Positions 30,267 to 38,725 of a stretch of 63,162 nt of DNA are shown here, piece by piece; position 1 is the first letter of the stretch; every line of letters begins with the position of its first letter. The notes under the pieces are model-generated. The model made no database searches and was not told where the DNA came from. It saw only the letters and a program-made list of their open reading frames with translations. Source of the DNA: Gammaproteobacteria bacterium (GTDB taxonomy: Bacteria; Pseudomonadota; Gammaproteobacteria; Steroidobacterales; Steroidobacteraceae); contig JAQGOC010000268.1 of NCBI GenBank assembly GCA_028293805.1, positions 1-63,162 of the forward strand, read 5' to 3'. Made by a program: the position numbers and the translations under genes.

Positions 30267-30598
30267 AACCCAAACACACGTTTCGTGGTGTCGTCATCCA
30301 CGAAGACCAGCCGCGTTTCAGGACAGCCGCTCGCGCTCCGGTGGCCGCCAAGCCAGGACCGGCACGAGTACGGGTCGCACGCGAAGTCTCCGGTCGCGGC
30401 GGCAAGGGCGTCTCGGTCATCTCGGGACTGCCGCTGGCGGGCGACGCGCTCGAAGAGCTCGCCACCCGGCTCAAAAAGCTGTGTGGCGCAGGGGGCGCCG
30501 TCAAGGACGGTGCCATCGAGATCCAGGGCGATCACCGCGACCGCCTGGTCGCCGAACTGCACAAGCTCGGCTACGACGCGAAACGCTCGGGCGGCTAG
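30263..30598 (+). CDS. Sui1/YciH-type translation initiation factor
   Basis: Predicted 111 residues, GTG start overlapping the GST stop. The SUI1 (eIF1) fold is seen in GRGGKGVSVISGLPL, LKKLCGAGGAVKDGAIEIQGDH and LHKLGYDAKRSGG at the end, as in E. coli YciH. These proteins discriminate aberrant initiation complexes on the 30S subunit in vitro. The first 30 residues are Pro/Ala/Arg-rich and probably disordered. Pairing with a GST gene is probably incidental. Confidence 0.9.
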   Translation: MKPKHTFRGVVIHEDQPRFRTAARAPVAAKPGPARVRVAREVSGRGGKGVSVISGLPLAGDALEELATRLKKLCGAGGAVKDGAIEIQGDHRDRLVAELHKLGYDAKRSGG

Positions 30599-30799
30599 GA
30601 ACGAGGCGGCCCGGCAACCTCTCCGACAGTCCCCCGCCAGAACCTTGGCCAGCGCCACCGCCCATCCCTGAGTGGTAACCGGTGTCAAATATTGCTATAG
30701 ATTGCGGGTCGCGAAAGGGTGAAAGTTCACACTGGAGCGTTGCGCGCACTCTTCTTAAGACGTGCATCCCGGAACTTGCGCATAATGTGGGAGTTTGGA

Positions 30800-31429
30800 A
30801 TGAGCACCAGCCAGGCGGGTTACGACGTGACAAATAATCAAAGAACACCAGGCCGGTCACCAAGCGGGGGCGCCCTGCTTTTTGCCCGTAACTTTTTTCG
30901 CCATCCACGCATGCTCGGCTCGATCATTCCGAGCTCGCGCTTTCTCATCAAGCAGCTCCTCGAGCCCATCGATTGGGCGCAGGCGCGCGTGATCGTGGAA
31001 TACGGCCCGGGAGTGGGCGGCATCACGGCCGAGGTTCTGCGGCGCATGCGCCCGGATGCGATGCTGATCGCGATCGAAACCAACCCGGACTTCGTGCGTT
31101 ACCTGCGCTCGTCGATCCAGGACGAACGTCTGCACGTGGTCGAGGCCTCAGCGGAGGCGGTGGATGAGATCCTGCGGCAATACGGACAAAGCAACGCGAG
31201 CTATATCATTTCCGGCATCCCCTTCAGCACGATTCCCGCGCCCGTGCGTGAGCGCATTCTGCGCAAGACCTGCGAGGTGCTGAAGCCGGGCGGCTCATTC
31301 CTCGTGTTTCAGTTCTCCACTCGTGTGCTGGAGGATCTGCAGCGGATCTTCCGCTACGTCCGGCGGCAGTTCGAGCCGCTGAACGTGCTTCCGGCTCATC
31401 TGTTCTTCTGTCAACCTGACACGGCCTGA
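30800..31429 (+). CDS. Class I SAM-dependent methyltransferase (PmtA-like)
   Basis: Predicted 209 residues from the ATG at 30800, with GGAG and a second purine stretch upstream; starts at 30785 and 30719 are also in frame. The N-terminal FARNFFRHPRMLGSIIPSSRFL matches the amphipathic membrane-binding start of PmtA-type phospholipid N-methyltransferases and related enzymes. The SAM site is VIVEYGPGVGGITAEVL and the acidic loop IAIETNPDF. YIISGIPFSTIP is the family's catalytic loop. It may methylate phosphatidylethanolamine or act on a different substrate; the family is mixed. The RDD gene starts 10 bases later. Confidence 0.82.
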   Translation: MSTSQAGYDVTNNQRTPGRSPSGGALLFARNFFRHPRMLGSIIPSSRFLIKQLLEPIDWAQARVIVEYGPGVGGITAEVLRRMRPDAMLIAIETNPDFVRYLRSSIQDERLHVVEASAEAVDEILRQYGQSNASYIISGIPFSTIPAPVRERILRKTCEVLKPGGSFLVFQFSTRVLEDLQRIFRYVRRQFEPLNVLPAHLFFCQPDTA

Positions 31430-31439
31430 ACTTCCCGCG

Positions 31440-31898
31440 GTGACTGCCGCGATGGCCGGCGAGCCGGCCGAACGCTCCACACGGCTGAAGGCGGCGACGG
31501 TGGACGGCCTGATCTTCACGGCCCTGCTGGTACCGTCCTGCATAGGAGCGTTGCGACACGCAAACTCTTTTCCGCCTGGCCTGTCCGATTTCCTCGGCAT
31601 CGGTTCCGGGATTTCCCTGGTCCTGCTGATCGTGTGGCTGGTGGTGACCTTGCGGCTCATGCAACGCAACGGCCAGTCGCTCGCCAAGCGGCTGTACGCC
31701 ATCAAGGTCGTGCGCAAGGACGGCTCGCCAGCCTCGCTGGCGCGCTTGTTCTGGCTGCGAAACGTCGTCAATTTACTGCCGAGCGCGATCCCCGTGGTGG
31801 GCGACATCTACGGGATCGTCGATGCCCTCATGATCTACGACCCATCGCGACAGTGCCTCCACGACAGGATCGCAGACACGATCGTGGTCAAGGCTTGA
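31440..31898 (+). CDS. RDD family membrane protein
   Basis: Predicted 152 residues (GTG start; an internal ATG at 31452 is possible). It has the RDD pattern: an arginine then aspartate in TRLKAATVDGLIF, and GQSLAKRLYAIKVVRKDG after the second helix. Three hydrophobic helices are visible, including LVLLIVWLVVTLRLM and LLPSAIPVVGDIYGIVDALM. RDD proteins are often transporters or unknown integral membrane proteins. It follows the methyltransferase gene by 10 bases and may share its transcript. Confidence 0.85.
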   Translation: MTAAMAGEPAERSTRLKAATVDGLIFTALLVPSCIGALRHANSFPPGLSDFLGIGSGISLVLLIVWLVVTLRLMQRNGQSLAKRLYAIKVVRKDGSPASLARLFWLRNVVNLLPSAIPVVGDIYGIVDALMIYDPSRQCLHDRIADTIVVKA

Positions 31899-31992
31899 GC
31901 GCGGCATCGCGTTACAGATGCGGAACGCCTGCACCCGTGCGTAGAATGGGTTCTTCTTCGGAAAAAATGTTCGCGAGCGGCGTCATAGTCTT

Positions 31993-32967
31993 ATGGCTGA
32001 AACGAGCAACTGGGCCTTCCCTCCGCGCCTGCAGCCGCGGCCGGAAGAGCTGCGCTTCGATCTCGAAGGGGCGCTGCGCTCCGTGGTGCTGGTACATGCC
32101 GAGATTCCGGATGAAGCGTTCACCGCTTCCATTCTGGGAACCGAGCGCATCGGCCATGGCACGGTGATCGGCCCGGACGGACTCGTCCTTACCATCGGTT
32201 ACCTCATCACGGAAGCCGAGTCGATCTGGCTGACCACTCATGACGGAACGGTCGTTCCCGGACACGCCCTCGCCTACGATCAGGTCACGGGGTTCGGCCT
32301 CGTGCTTCCGCTGGGGCATCTGGGCGTACCTCCGATCAAACGCGGCTCCGCTGCGGAGACGACGATTGGGGATAGCGTGATTGTCATCGGCCATGGCGGT
32401 CTCGAGCACACTCTCGACGCGAAAGTCATCGCACGGCGTGAGTTCGCGGGCTACTGGGAGTACCTGCTCGATGACGCGCTGTTCACGTCGCCTCCGCATC
32501 CGCAGTGGGGTGGCACCGCCCTTGTCGGCGAGGATGGACGACTCCTGGGAGTAGGCTCACTCCTGGTGCAGGAGACGGTGGGCACGGACACCCTCGACGC
32601 CAACATGTTCGTGCCTATCGATCTGCTCGAGCCCATTCTCGAGGATATGCAGAAACTCGGGCGCCCGGCCCGCAACCCGCGCCCCTGGCTCGGCATGTAT
32701 ACGACGCCCTTGCAAGGCAATCTCGTGGTTGGCGGCCTCACACAGGGCGGTCCGGCTCATCGCGCTGGCGTGCGACTCGGAGATATCGTTCTGGAAATCG
32801 GCGGCGAGCCCGTTACGGATCTCGCCGACCTGTTTCGCCGCATCTGGAGCACAGGCCCCGCCGGTGCGGAGATTCCGATGACGCTGGCACGAGGGAAAAC
32901 CACGTCGCGCATCCGTGTCACCTCGGGCGATCGCGACGACTTTCTCACAAAGCCGCGGCGTCACTGA
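31993..32967 (+). CDS. HtrA/DegP-like trypsin-fold protein with PDZ domain and no catalytic triad
   Basis: Predicted 324 residues. The S1C scaffold is clear: a VIGPDGLVLT strand, IGDSVIVIGHGG and a C-terminal PDZ domain (GGLTQGGPAHRAGVRLGDIVLEIGG). The catalytic positions are changed: the HVV after LT is YLI (LTIGYLITEAE), TDLALL is GFGLVL, and the GNSGG loop is QWGGTAL. It therefore probably has no protease activity and could bind peptides as an adaptor. No signal peptide is seen, so it may be cytoplasmic. It stands alone after the RDD gene. Confidence 0.85.
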   Translation: MAETSNWAFPPRLQPRPEELRFDLEGALRSVVLVHAEIPDEAFTASILGTERIGHGTVIGPDGLVLTIGYLITEAESIWLTTHDGTVVPGHALAYDQVTGFGLVLPLGHLGVPPIKRGSAAETTIGDSVIVIGHGGLEHTLDAKVIARREFAGYWEYLLDDALFTSPPHPQWGGTALVGEDGRLLGVGSLLVQETVGTDTLDANMFVPIDLLEPILEDMQKLGRPARNPRPWLGMYTTPLQGNLVVGGLTQGGPAHRAGVRLGDIVLEIGGEPVTDLADLFRRIWSTGPAGAEIPMTLARGKTTSRIRVTSGDRDDFLTKPRRH

Positions 32968-33075
32968 AACTACGGCCGGCCTTTGCGACACCCGCGGTAG
33001 CTCATCGCCGAACAAGCCCGCGACGGGGTCCTGAAAATCACGCCAGTGTTGGCGGATGCCGCGAGATGACGTCGG

Positions 33076-33747
33076 CTACATAGCCGGTCGGATCAGCTGC
33101 GGATCGTCATACTTGAGGTAGTTGACGAGCGGGCTCACGGCATGAGTCACCATTCGCTCGCGTGGATACGGTTGCAGTAGCGCCTGCGCCTGAGCCGCAG
33201 TCGACGTAAGCCAGGTCTGGTAGTCCTGTCGGCGCAAAATCGCGGGCATCTGGCTGCTCCTGTCGTCTAACTCTGCGATCAGCGGATTTGCGGGCACGGT
33301 CACGAGAGCGCAGCTTTCGATGACGTCGTCATTGTCGATCACGGTGCGTTCCCAGAGGGCCGCCACACCGAACACCGCTCGATTCACGACACGCACGTAG
33401 AACGGCTGGCAGACGCCGGCATCCGTGAGACGCCAGACATAAAACCCCGCCAGAGGCACTACGCACCGCTGTCCGTAGAGCCACGCCTTTCGGTAGTCAT
33501 GCGAGCCCAGCATGGCGTCACTGCGCACGTGAGCAGCGCCGAGGCGCGCCACATTGCCCTCCTCGGGGGATGGCACGAACCCCCAGCGCATCATGACACC
33601 CTCCGTTTCCAGATCGTGCAGGCGGGCGACCGGCACTCGCTGCGTGACCGCAACGTTGAAACGCACGGAGAATCTCCACCAGGGATGCAGGACGGATATT
33701 TCCTTTTCCGCCTCTTCCTGCTCCGGAATCACGAGTCGCTTGCACAT
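33076..33747 (-). CDS. Divergent SRAP (YedK/HMCES-like) family protein
   Basis: Predicted 223 residues from the ATG at 33747, which places cysteine at position 2, the residue that cross-links to abasic DNA in this family. The SRAP fold is visible in RFNVAVTQRVPVARL, MMRWGFVPSP, AGFYVWRL and TVPANPLIAELDDR. Three family residues are altered: the Asn-Ala-Arg motif reads HVRSDA, the Glu of FYEW is Val (FYVW), and the His of IHDRMP is missing (LDDRSSQMP). It may keep DNA cross-linking but lose release activity. It lies 75 bases from the VOC gene on the same strand. Confidence 0.85.
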   Translation of the reverse strand: MCKRLVIPEQEEAEKEISVLHPWWRFSVRFNVAVTQRVPVARLHDLETEGVMMRWGFVPSPEEGNVARLGAAHVRSDAMLGSHDYRKAWLYGQRCVVPLAGFYVWRLTDAGVCQPFYVRVVNRAVFGVAALWERTVIDNDDVIESCALVTVPANPLIAELDDRSSQMPAILRRQDYQTWLTSTAAQAQALLQPYPRERMVTHAVSPLVNYLKYDDPQLIRPAM

Positions 33748-33821
33748 TGAGCGTGAGCGTACGGCCTTAGAGGCCCAGGCGGAACTGTCCGCGGGCTGCG
33801 ACACAAATACGAATCGCCTGC

Positions 33822-34238
33822 CTACCTCGCGAATACCATCGCGTCAGCGGCGAATGCCTTGAGCTCGAGCGCATTGCCGGACGGATCGAGGAAAAAACAC
33901 GTCGCCTGCTCGCCCGGCTGCCCCTTGAAGCGGGTCTGGGGCTGGATGATGAAGTCGATCCCGGCGGCCTGCAGTTTCCCCGTTACGGCCTGCCACTCCG
34001 GCAGCCCGAGAATCACGCCGAAATGCCGCACGGGAACGTTCTCCCCATCCACCTCATTGGTTGTCGCGTCCGCTCGGGGCGCACACAGGTGGGCGACGAT
34101 CTGATGACCGTAGAAGTCGAAGTCCACCCACTGCGGCGCCGAGCGCCCCTCGGGACAGCCCAACAGCTCGCCGTAGAAGCGGCGCGCTTCGGCCAGATCA
34201 CGCACGGGAAAAGCTAGATGGAAACGCGGCAGGTTCAT
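33822..34238 (-). CDS. VOC (glyoxalase/bleomycin resistance) family protein
   Basis: Predicted 138 residues from the ATG at 34238 (MNLPRFHL). Two beta-alpha-beta-beta-beta modules are seen: FHLAFPVRDLAEARRFYGELLGC at the start and RHFGVILGLPEWQAV in the second half, ending with CFFLDPSGNALELKAF. The metal ligands of the fold may be His7, His52 or nearby, and the Glu in LELK. Similar small proteins act as dioxygenases or isomerases of unknown substrate. It lies just upstream of the SRAP gene, on the same strand. Confidence 0.88.
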   Translation of the reverse strand: MNLPRFHLAFPVRDLAEARRFYGELLGCPEGRSAPQWVDFDFYGHQIVAHLCAPRADATTNEVDGENVPVRHFGVILGLPEWQAVTGKLQAAGIDFIIQPQTRFKGQPGEQATCFFLDPSGNALELKAFAADAMVFAR

Positions 34239-34676
34239 GGGCTCGCATCGTATACGGGATAACTCACAATCGACAAGCTGGGTGATGGGGAACCTGTTGT
34301 ATGCCATCGGACACCAACACCTTGGCTCGCCGCCTTGCGGTTCCACGGCCGCGTTGAGCGCGCCGACCTGAGGCGCGGATGACGATCCAAGGCCGGCTGA
34401 ACGCGGGCCACCCCTTACCCGTGCTCTGGGCAATGCTGGCCTTCATTGCCGCCGTGACCGTCGACCTGACTACCCTGGCCAGCCTGGTCGCGGCTGCATC
34501 TGCGGCGCAAGGCTCAGGGCTGAAAGCCTGCCGCAGCCGCGCGGAGGGCGGTTGCAGCAGGGCAGCCCTTCGGGAACACCGCTTGCCGGCAAAGCGGCGA
34601 GCTGAGGTTTACGTGGCTGCAGCAGCGCCACAGAATCGATGCTGCCTCGTCCCACGCCGCGCACCGCACGTGACCT
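34239..34676. other. Intergenic region, no gene recognised
   Basis: About 440 bases between the VOC gene and the hydrolase gene. A plus-strand frame from 34379 has no recognisable pattern and runs antisense-like into the hydrolase gene in another frame. It must contain the promoters of both neighbours, but no clear boxes were found. Confidence 0.5.
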
Positions 34677-35489
34677 ATGAAGCTGTTCGCACGACTGCAA
34701 GCACTACTCCTCTGTCTCACGAGTACGGGCGCGCTGGCGTTGGCCGAAGTGGATTTGCACCACGTCATCCGCGTGGAGGGCCGCGGGTCGCGGACTGTCA
34801 TCCTCGAAGCCGGACTCGGAGATACGATGGACGTCTGGAAGGACGTACAGCCGCTCATCGCTGCCGACTGCACACGCACTTTTGCTTACAATCGAGCCGG
34901 ATACCAGGGAAGCGATCCGGCGATCGGCCCACGCGACTCCGCAACGATCGTCGCCGAACTGCGCGCCGAGCTGAAGCGCAGGAACATCGATCCGCCTTAC
35001 GTGCTGGTCGGGCATTCGCTCGGCGGACTATATATGCAGTATTTTGCGCGCAACTACCCCAGGGAGGTCGCGGGCCTGCTGCTCGTCGATTCAACCAGCT
35101 GGCACCAGGGCCTGCTGGTGGACCCCTCAGCCAACACCCCTTACGCCGGCCGAAGCGCCGTCACCTTGTTCATGCCCTGGATCATGCGTCGCGAGCTGAC
35201 CGACAGCGGCGCGGCCGGTAAACAGGTCCACGCGAGCCCGCACGCCGTGGCCGTCCCAACAATAGTACTGTCGAGCACTCGCGGGCCGCCGGGCGAGACG
35301 CCGGCGGCCCGAGCGCTGTCCGCTGACATGCAGGACGAAATCGCGGCCGATTTTCCTGGGGCGAGCCACGTCCGGGTGGACAACAGCGGCCATTACATCC
35401 AGCGCGATGAGCCGGGAGTCGTCGTGGCGGCCGCACGCCGCTTGGCCGGCTGCATCGGAGCGAACGACCCCGAGAATCTATCGAACTAG
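34677..35489 (+). CDS. Secreted alpha/beta hydrolase
   Basis: Predicted 270 residues. A signal peptide ends near ALALAEV. The fold is an alpha/beta hydrolase: VILEAGLGDTMDVW, FAYNRAGYQGSD, and the nucleophile elbow LVGHSLGGLYMQYF, with Ser as nucleophile. A late His lies in NSGHYIQRDEP, which would be the catalytic base, and an acidic residue in the strand before it. It is likely a periplasmic esterase or lipase of unknown substrate. Its stop codon sits in a 16-base tandem repeat (35482-35513). Confidence 0.88.
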   Translation: MKLFARLQALLLCLTSTGALALAEVDLHHVIRVEGRGSRTVILEAGLGDTMDVWKDVQPLIAADCTRTFAYNRAGYQGSDPAIGPRDSATIVAELRAELKRRNIDPPYVLVGHSLGGLYMQYFARNYPREVAGLLLVDSTSWHQGLLVDPSANTPYAGRSAVTLFMPWIMRRELTDSGAAGKQVHASPHAVAVPTIVLSSTRGPPGETPAARALSADMQDEIAADFPGASHVRVDNSGHYIQRDEPGVVVAAARRLAGCIGANDPENLSN

Positions 35490-35513
35490 CGCACGGCCGA
35501 ACTAGCGCACGGC
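35482..35513. repeat. Tandem 16-base duplication over the hydrolase stop codon
   Basis: CGAACTAGCGCACGGC at 35482-35497 is repeated exactly at 35498-35513. The first copy contains the hydrolase stop (TAG 35487-35489) and the second lies directly after it. It looks like a recent slippage duplication. Confidence 0.8.
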
Positions 35514-35813
35514 TGGTCGCAGATCGAGCCCGGCGCGCTTACCCCTGTGAAGGGTGTCCCGCTGCGGCGGCGGCAGCACATCGACTGCCGGCACACGCTT
35601 TGCTCCTGTGACCAGGCAGCCGCCGCGGAACCGCGCATATTACGCAATTCAGGAATTCGGAATCGAATGCCAACGGGGCCACTCGTGCACCATCCCAGAC
35701 CAATATACCGACATGGGCCATTGCCAGGGCGGGGTGCTCGGTTCGGAAGGAATCATCCTGAGCCAATACACTCTCGCCGGCATGAGGGCGAACCCCGCAT
35801 ACCAGACGGGCCA
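35514..35813. other. Region upstream of the glycosyltransferase, no gene recognised
   Basis: 300 bases with no supported gene. It contains an A/T-richer stretch (35636-35670, GCATATTACGCAATTCAGG and following) that may hold the promoter of the GT4 gene at 35814. No confident boxes. Confidence 0.4.
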
Positions 35814-37109
35814 ATGAAAATCGCGATCGTCAATCAGCCGCAGGACCCGATCGAGGCCAGCGAGGAGCAGCGCGGCTCCGTGGCCATCGTGAATTGGGAG
35901 CTTGCCAAGCGGCTGGCCGAACGTCACGAAGTTACCGTCTACGCCCCGCGCGCGCCCGGACAGCCGATGTCGGAGCGCTGGAAAACGATCGAGATCCGGC
36001 GCGTGCGTTTCGTGGCAAAGACCTTTCACAAGGGCATGCAACTGCTTGCCGGCCGCGTCCGCGCCGGCCGGCCCTACATCAACTCGCCTTGGTACTACCG
36101 CGAGTATTTCATGCAGGTCGCTCGAGACCTGCGCACGCATCCCATCGAGGTCCTGCACTTTCCCCAGCAGCTGCAGTTTGCGCCCCACTTCAGGCGGTCC
36201 GTGCCGCACGCGAAGCTGGTATTGCACATGCATCAGGACGAGCTCGCGCAACTGAATCACGCCCTGCTGCGCCGCCAACTGGCCAATGTCGACTCGGTGG
36301 TCACCGTATCCGACTTCGTGACGGATCGCGCCCGCGCCCGGTTTCCGGCGCTCGCCGCGTCCATTCACACGATTGGCAACGGTGTCGATGTACGGCGATT
36401 CGCTCCCGATACGCAGCGGCCGCCATCCCGCCGCCCCACACGCCTGCTGTTCGTGGGCCGCATCTCGCCCGACAAGGGCGTGCATCTGCTAGTCGAGGCA
36501 TTCGACCGGATTGCTCGCGAACGGCCCGATGTAGAGCTCACATTGGTGGGCAAAGTCGGGATGTTGCCTTTCGATCTGGTGAGCCTGCTGCTGAACGATG
36601 ATGAGGCAGCGTTGAACAGTCTGCGCCCGTTCTACGGGCGGTCGACCTTCGCCTGGCTGACCAAGGAAGTGCTGGGCCAGCGGCGCAGTTATGCCGATCA
36701 CCTCGTGGCGCGCCTGTCGCCGCAAACCGCGGGCAGAGTGCACTTTCGCGGCAGCGTCTCGCTGGAGGAGCTCATCCGGCTTTACAGGGAGGCGGACCTG
36801 CTCGTGTTGCCGTCGATCTGGCGCGAGTCCTACGGGCTGCCGGTCGCCGAATCGATGGCGAGCGGCGTGCCGGTACTCGCCAGCCACTGCGGAGGTGTGC
36901 CGGAGTTAGTGACTGAGGGGGTTACCGGGCGTCTGGTACCGCGTCTGGATGTCGACGCGTTGACAAACGCCATGCGCGACTTGTTGTCCGATCCCGTACG
37001 CTTGCGTGAGATGGGGCGCGAGTCACGGCTGCGAGCGGAGCGGCTGCTGACATGGGATCGGAGTGCGCAGCGCCTGGAGCGCGTTTACCTCGATCTCATC
37101 GCCCCCTGA
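35814..37109 (+). CDS. Glycosyltransferase family 4 protein
   Basis: Predicted 431 residues from the ATG at 35814 (MKIAIVNQ). GT-B fold: the N-terminal domain has VAIVNWELAKRLAERHEVTVYAP; the C-terminal domain has RLLFVGRISPDKGVHLLVEAF and the donor-site segment PSIWRESYGLPVAESMASGVPVLASHCGGVPELV, with the E-x7-E motif. An extra insertion of about 60 residues (LVSLLLNDDEAALNSL, FYGRSTFAWL) lies in the C-terminal half. It transfers a sugar from a nucleotide donor; the acceptor is not known. No neighbouring polysaccharide genes are seen. Confidence 0.93.
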   Translation: MKIAIVNQPQDPIEASEEQRGSVAIVNWELAKRLAERHEVTVYAPRAPGQPMSERWKTIEIRRVRFVAKTFHKGMQLLAGRVRAGRPYINSPWYYREYFMQVARDLRTHPIEVLHFPQQLQFAPHFRRSVPHAKLVLHMHQDELAQLNHALLRRQLANVDSVVTVSDFVTDRARARFPALAASIHTIGNGVDVRRFAPDTQRPPSRRPTRLLFVGRISPDKGVHLLVEAFDRIARERPDVELTLVGKVGMLPFDLVSLLLNDDEAALNSLRPFYGRSTFAWLTKEVLGQRRSYADHLVARLSPQTAGRVHFRGSVSLEELIRLYREADLLVLPSIWRESYGLPVAESMASGVPVLASHCGGVPELVTEGVTGRLVPRLDVDALTNAMRDLLSDPVRLREMGRESRLRAERLLTWDRSAQRLERVYLDLIAP

Positions 37110-37140
37110 CAGCGAGTCCTGGCCGGATCGCAAGCGATGC

Positions 37141-37731
37141 TCACCGCGTCTGCCCCGCTGCCTTGATCGGATAGCGCGCAAAGATTTCCGCTACCGAGCG
37201 CTCGATCTCCGGGTCGGGGTTGTCCAGCGCCTTGCGGGTCTGGCGCCCAACGGCGGTGCCGCTCCAAACCACCTCGTTGTGCTCACGATCGATGAGGTCG
37301 ACCATGAGAGAGCCCTCGGTAACGGTCTGAATGCTGTTGTAGTAGTCGCCGAGGCCGAAGCCATACCCGTAATGCCCGCCTCCCCATCCATAGCCGAAGG
37401 CAAACGCCGGTCCGGTCTCTCCCTCCACTTTGTCCTTGGTCTTCACGCTGAAGTTGATCAGCAGATCCGGCTGTCCGCCGGCAGGCGAGTAGCCACGCGC
37501 GAGCATCTCGCGGCCGACGGAACGCTCCAGTGCCTGAGTAGTGAGCGTTTTGTAACCGTCGTTATCGGTGCCCGGCTTGGGCATGAAGGCATACGTGCGA
37601 TAGCTCGCGAGATTGGCGTGGACCGCCGCCTGCGCGCGGATCTCGGGCCGCGTCTCGCACCCGGCCAGTAGAAGCCCCAAGCCGAGCAGAGCGGCTGAGC
37701 GGACGAGCACGCGTGAATTCAAAGAGGACAT
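37141..37731 (-). CDS. DUF4136 domain lipoprotein
   Basis: Predicted 196 residues. The start is a lipoprotein signal peptide with lipobox LLLAGC (Cys25). The mature part has LASYRTYAFMP, SVGREMLARGY, QPDLLINFSVKTKDK and VDLIDREHNEVVWSG, as in DUF4136 proteins. A Gly/Tyr-rich insert (FGYGWGGGHYGYGFG) occupies residues 112-126. The end has IERSVAEIFARYP. Function is unknown; an outer-membrane location is expected. It converges on the glycosyltransferase gene with a 31-base gap. Confidence 0.88.
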   Translation of the reverse strand: MSSLNSRVLVRSAALLGLGLLLAGCETRPEIRAQAAVHANLASYRTYAFMPKPGTDNDGYKTLTTQALERSVGREMLARGYSPAGGQPDLLINFSVKTKDKVEGETGPAFAFGYGWGGGHYGYGFGLGDYYNSIQTVTEGSLMVDLIDREHNEVVWSGTAVGRQTRKALDNPDPEIERSVAEIFARYPIKAAGQTR

Positions 37732-37840
37732 GACTGCACCCTATCCTTGCAAGAGGCCACCATTGTAAACGTCTCCAACGCCGCGCAGGTCACAGCGCCG
37801 ACAGGCGGTGGCAGCGGCCAATTATTACCTGTTCCCGCGT

Positions 37841-38650
37841 TCAGGACGAGGACTTCCCCTCCCGCTGGCCTGCCGCGGGTGCCTCCTCCGCGGGCTTCAG
37901 GGATTTAGCGAACGCCGGTTGCGCGGCGCTCTCCCCGGGCTCGGGCCGGATGCCGCTTTTGAGCCGTTCCAATGCCTCGCGCGGCTCGTCGACGAACGAG
38001 AACAGGCTCAGATCCGCCTCCGCGACGACGCCGTGGCGAACGAGCGCCTGGAAATTGATCACCTCGTTCCAGTATGCGGAGCCATACAGGAGAATCAGCA
38101 TATTCCGGTCCAGCTTGCGGGTCTGCGCGAGTGTCAGCATTTCGAACAGCTCATCGAACGTACCGAACCCGCCCGGGAATACCACGATGGCCCGCGCGAG
38201 ATGCGCGAACCACAGCTTGCGCATGAAGAAGTAGTGGAACTGGAAGGACAGCTCCGGCGTTATGTAAGGATTCGGCCGCTGCTCGTGGGGGAGGCCGATG
38301 TTCAGCCCTACACTGCGGCCGCCGGCGAGCGCCGCGCCCCGATTCGCCGCCTCCATGATTCCCCCGCCGCCGCCCGAGCACACGACGAGCCGGTGCCCGT
38401 TGTCCGGCAGCGAAAGGCTCCATTCCGTGACGAGACGCGCCAGCTCGGTGGCCGCATCCACATAACCTCCGTTTGGTCCGGTCGCGCAAGTTCGCGCAGA
38501 ACCGAAGAACACCACCGTCTCGCTGACCTGAGCCTCGCGGAACGCGTGCAGGGGCTGCAGGTACTCGGCCATGATCCTCAGAGGCCGTGCGTCGTCCGAG
38601 ACCAAAAACTCCGGATCGTGATAAGCCAGCACCGGTCGTTGCGAACTCAT
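37841..38650 (-). CDS. LOG family protein (TIGR00730-like nucleotide ribohydrolase)
   Basis: Predicted 269 residues from the ATG at 38650, with AAGGAGGT in front. The Rossmann-like fold has the family marks FFGSARTC, CSGGGGGIMEAANRGA and PGGFGTFDELFEMLTLAQT, containing the PGGxGTxxE motif. LOG proteins hydrolyse nucleoside monophosphates to nucleobase and ribose 5-phosphate; the name comes from cytokinin activation in plants. The C-terminus has about 35 extra, charged residues. Divergent from the PIG-L gene with a 75-base gap. Confidence 0.9.
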   Translation of the reverse strand: MSSQRPVLAYHDPEFLVSDDARPLRIMAEYLQPLHAFREAQVSETVVFFGSARTCATGPNGGYVDAATELARLVTEWSLSLPDNGHRLVVCSGGGGGIMEAANRGAALAGGRSVGLNIGLPHEQRPNPYITPELSFQFHYFFMRKLWFAHLARAIVVFPGGFGTFDELFEMLTLAQTRKLDRNMLILLYGSAYWNEVINFQALVRHGVVAEADLSLFSFVDEPREALERLKSGIRPEPGESAAQPAFAKSLKPAEEAPAAGQREGKSSS

Positions 38651-38725
38651 CGGCACCTCCTTGAACTCGCCGCAACCGGCAGCGGCGCAATTGGGCGGAC
38701 TCTAACAGCTCACCGTGTACACTAG

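Noticed and set aside
34379-35221. Plus-strand frame of 280 codons overlapping the alpha/beta hydrolase in another frame
   Set aside because: No family pattern, no ribosome site, and most of it overlaps a convincing gene with signal peptide and GHSLGG motif.
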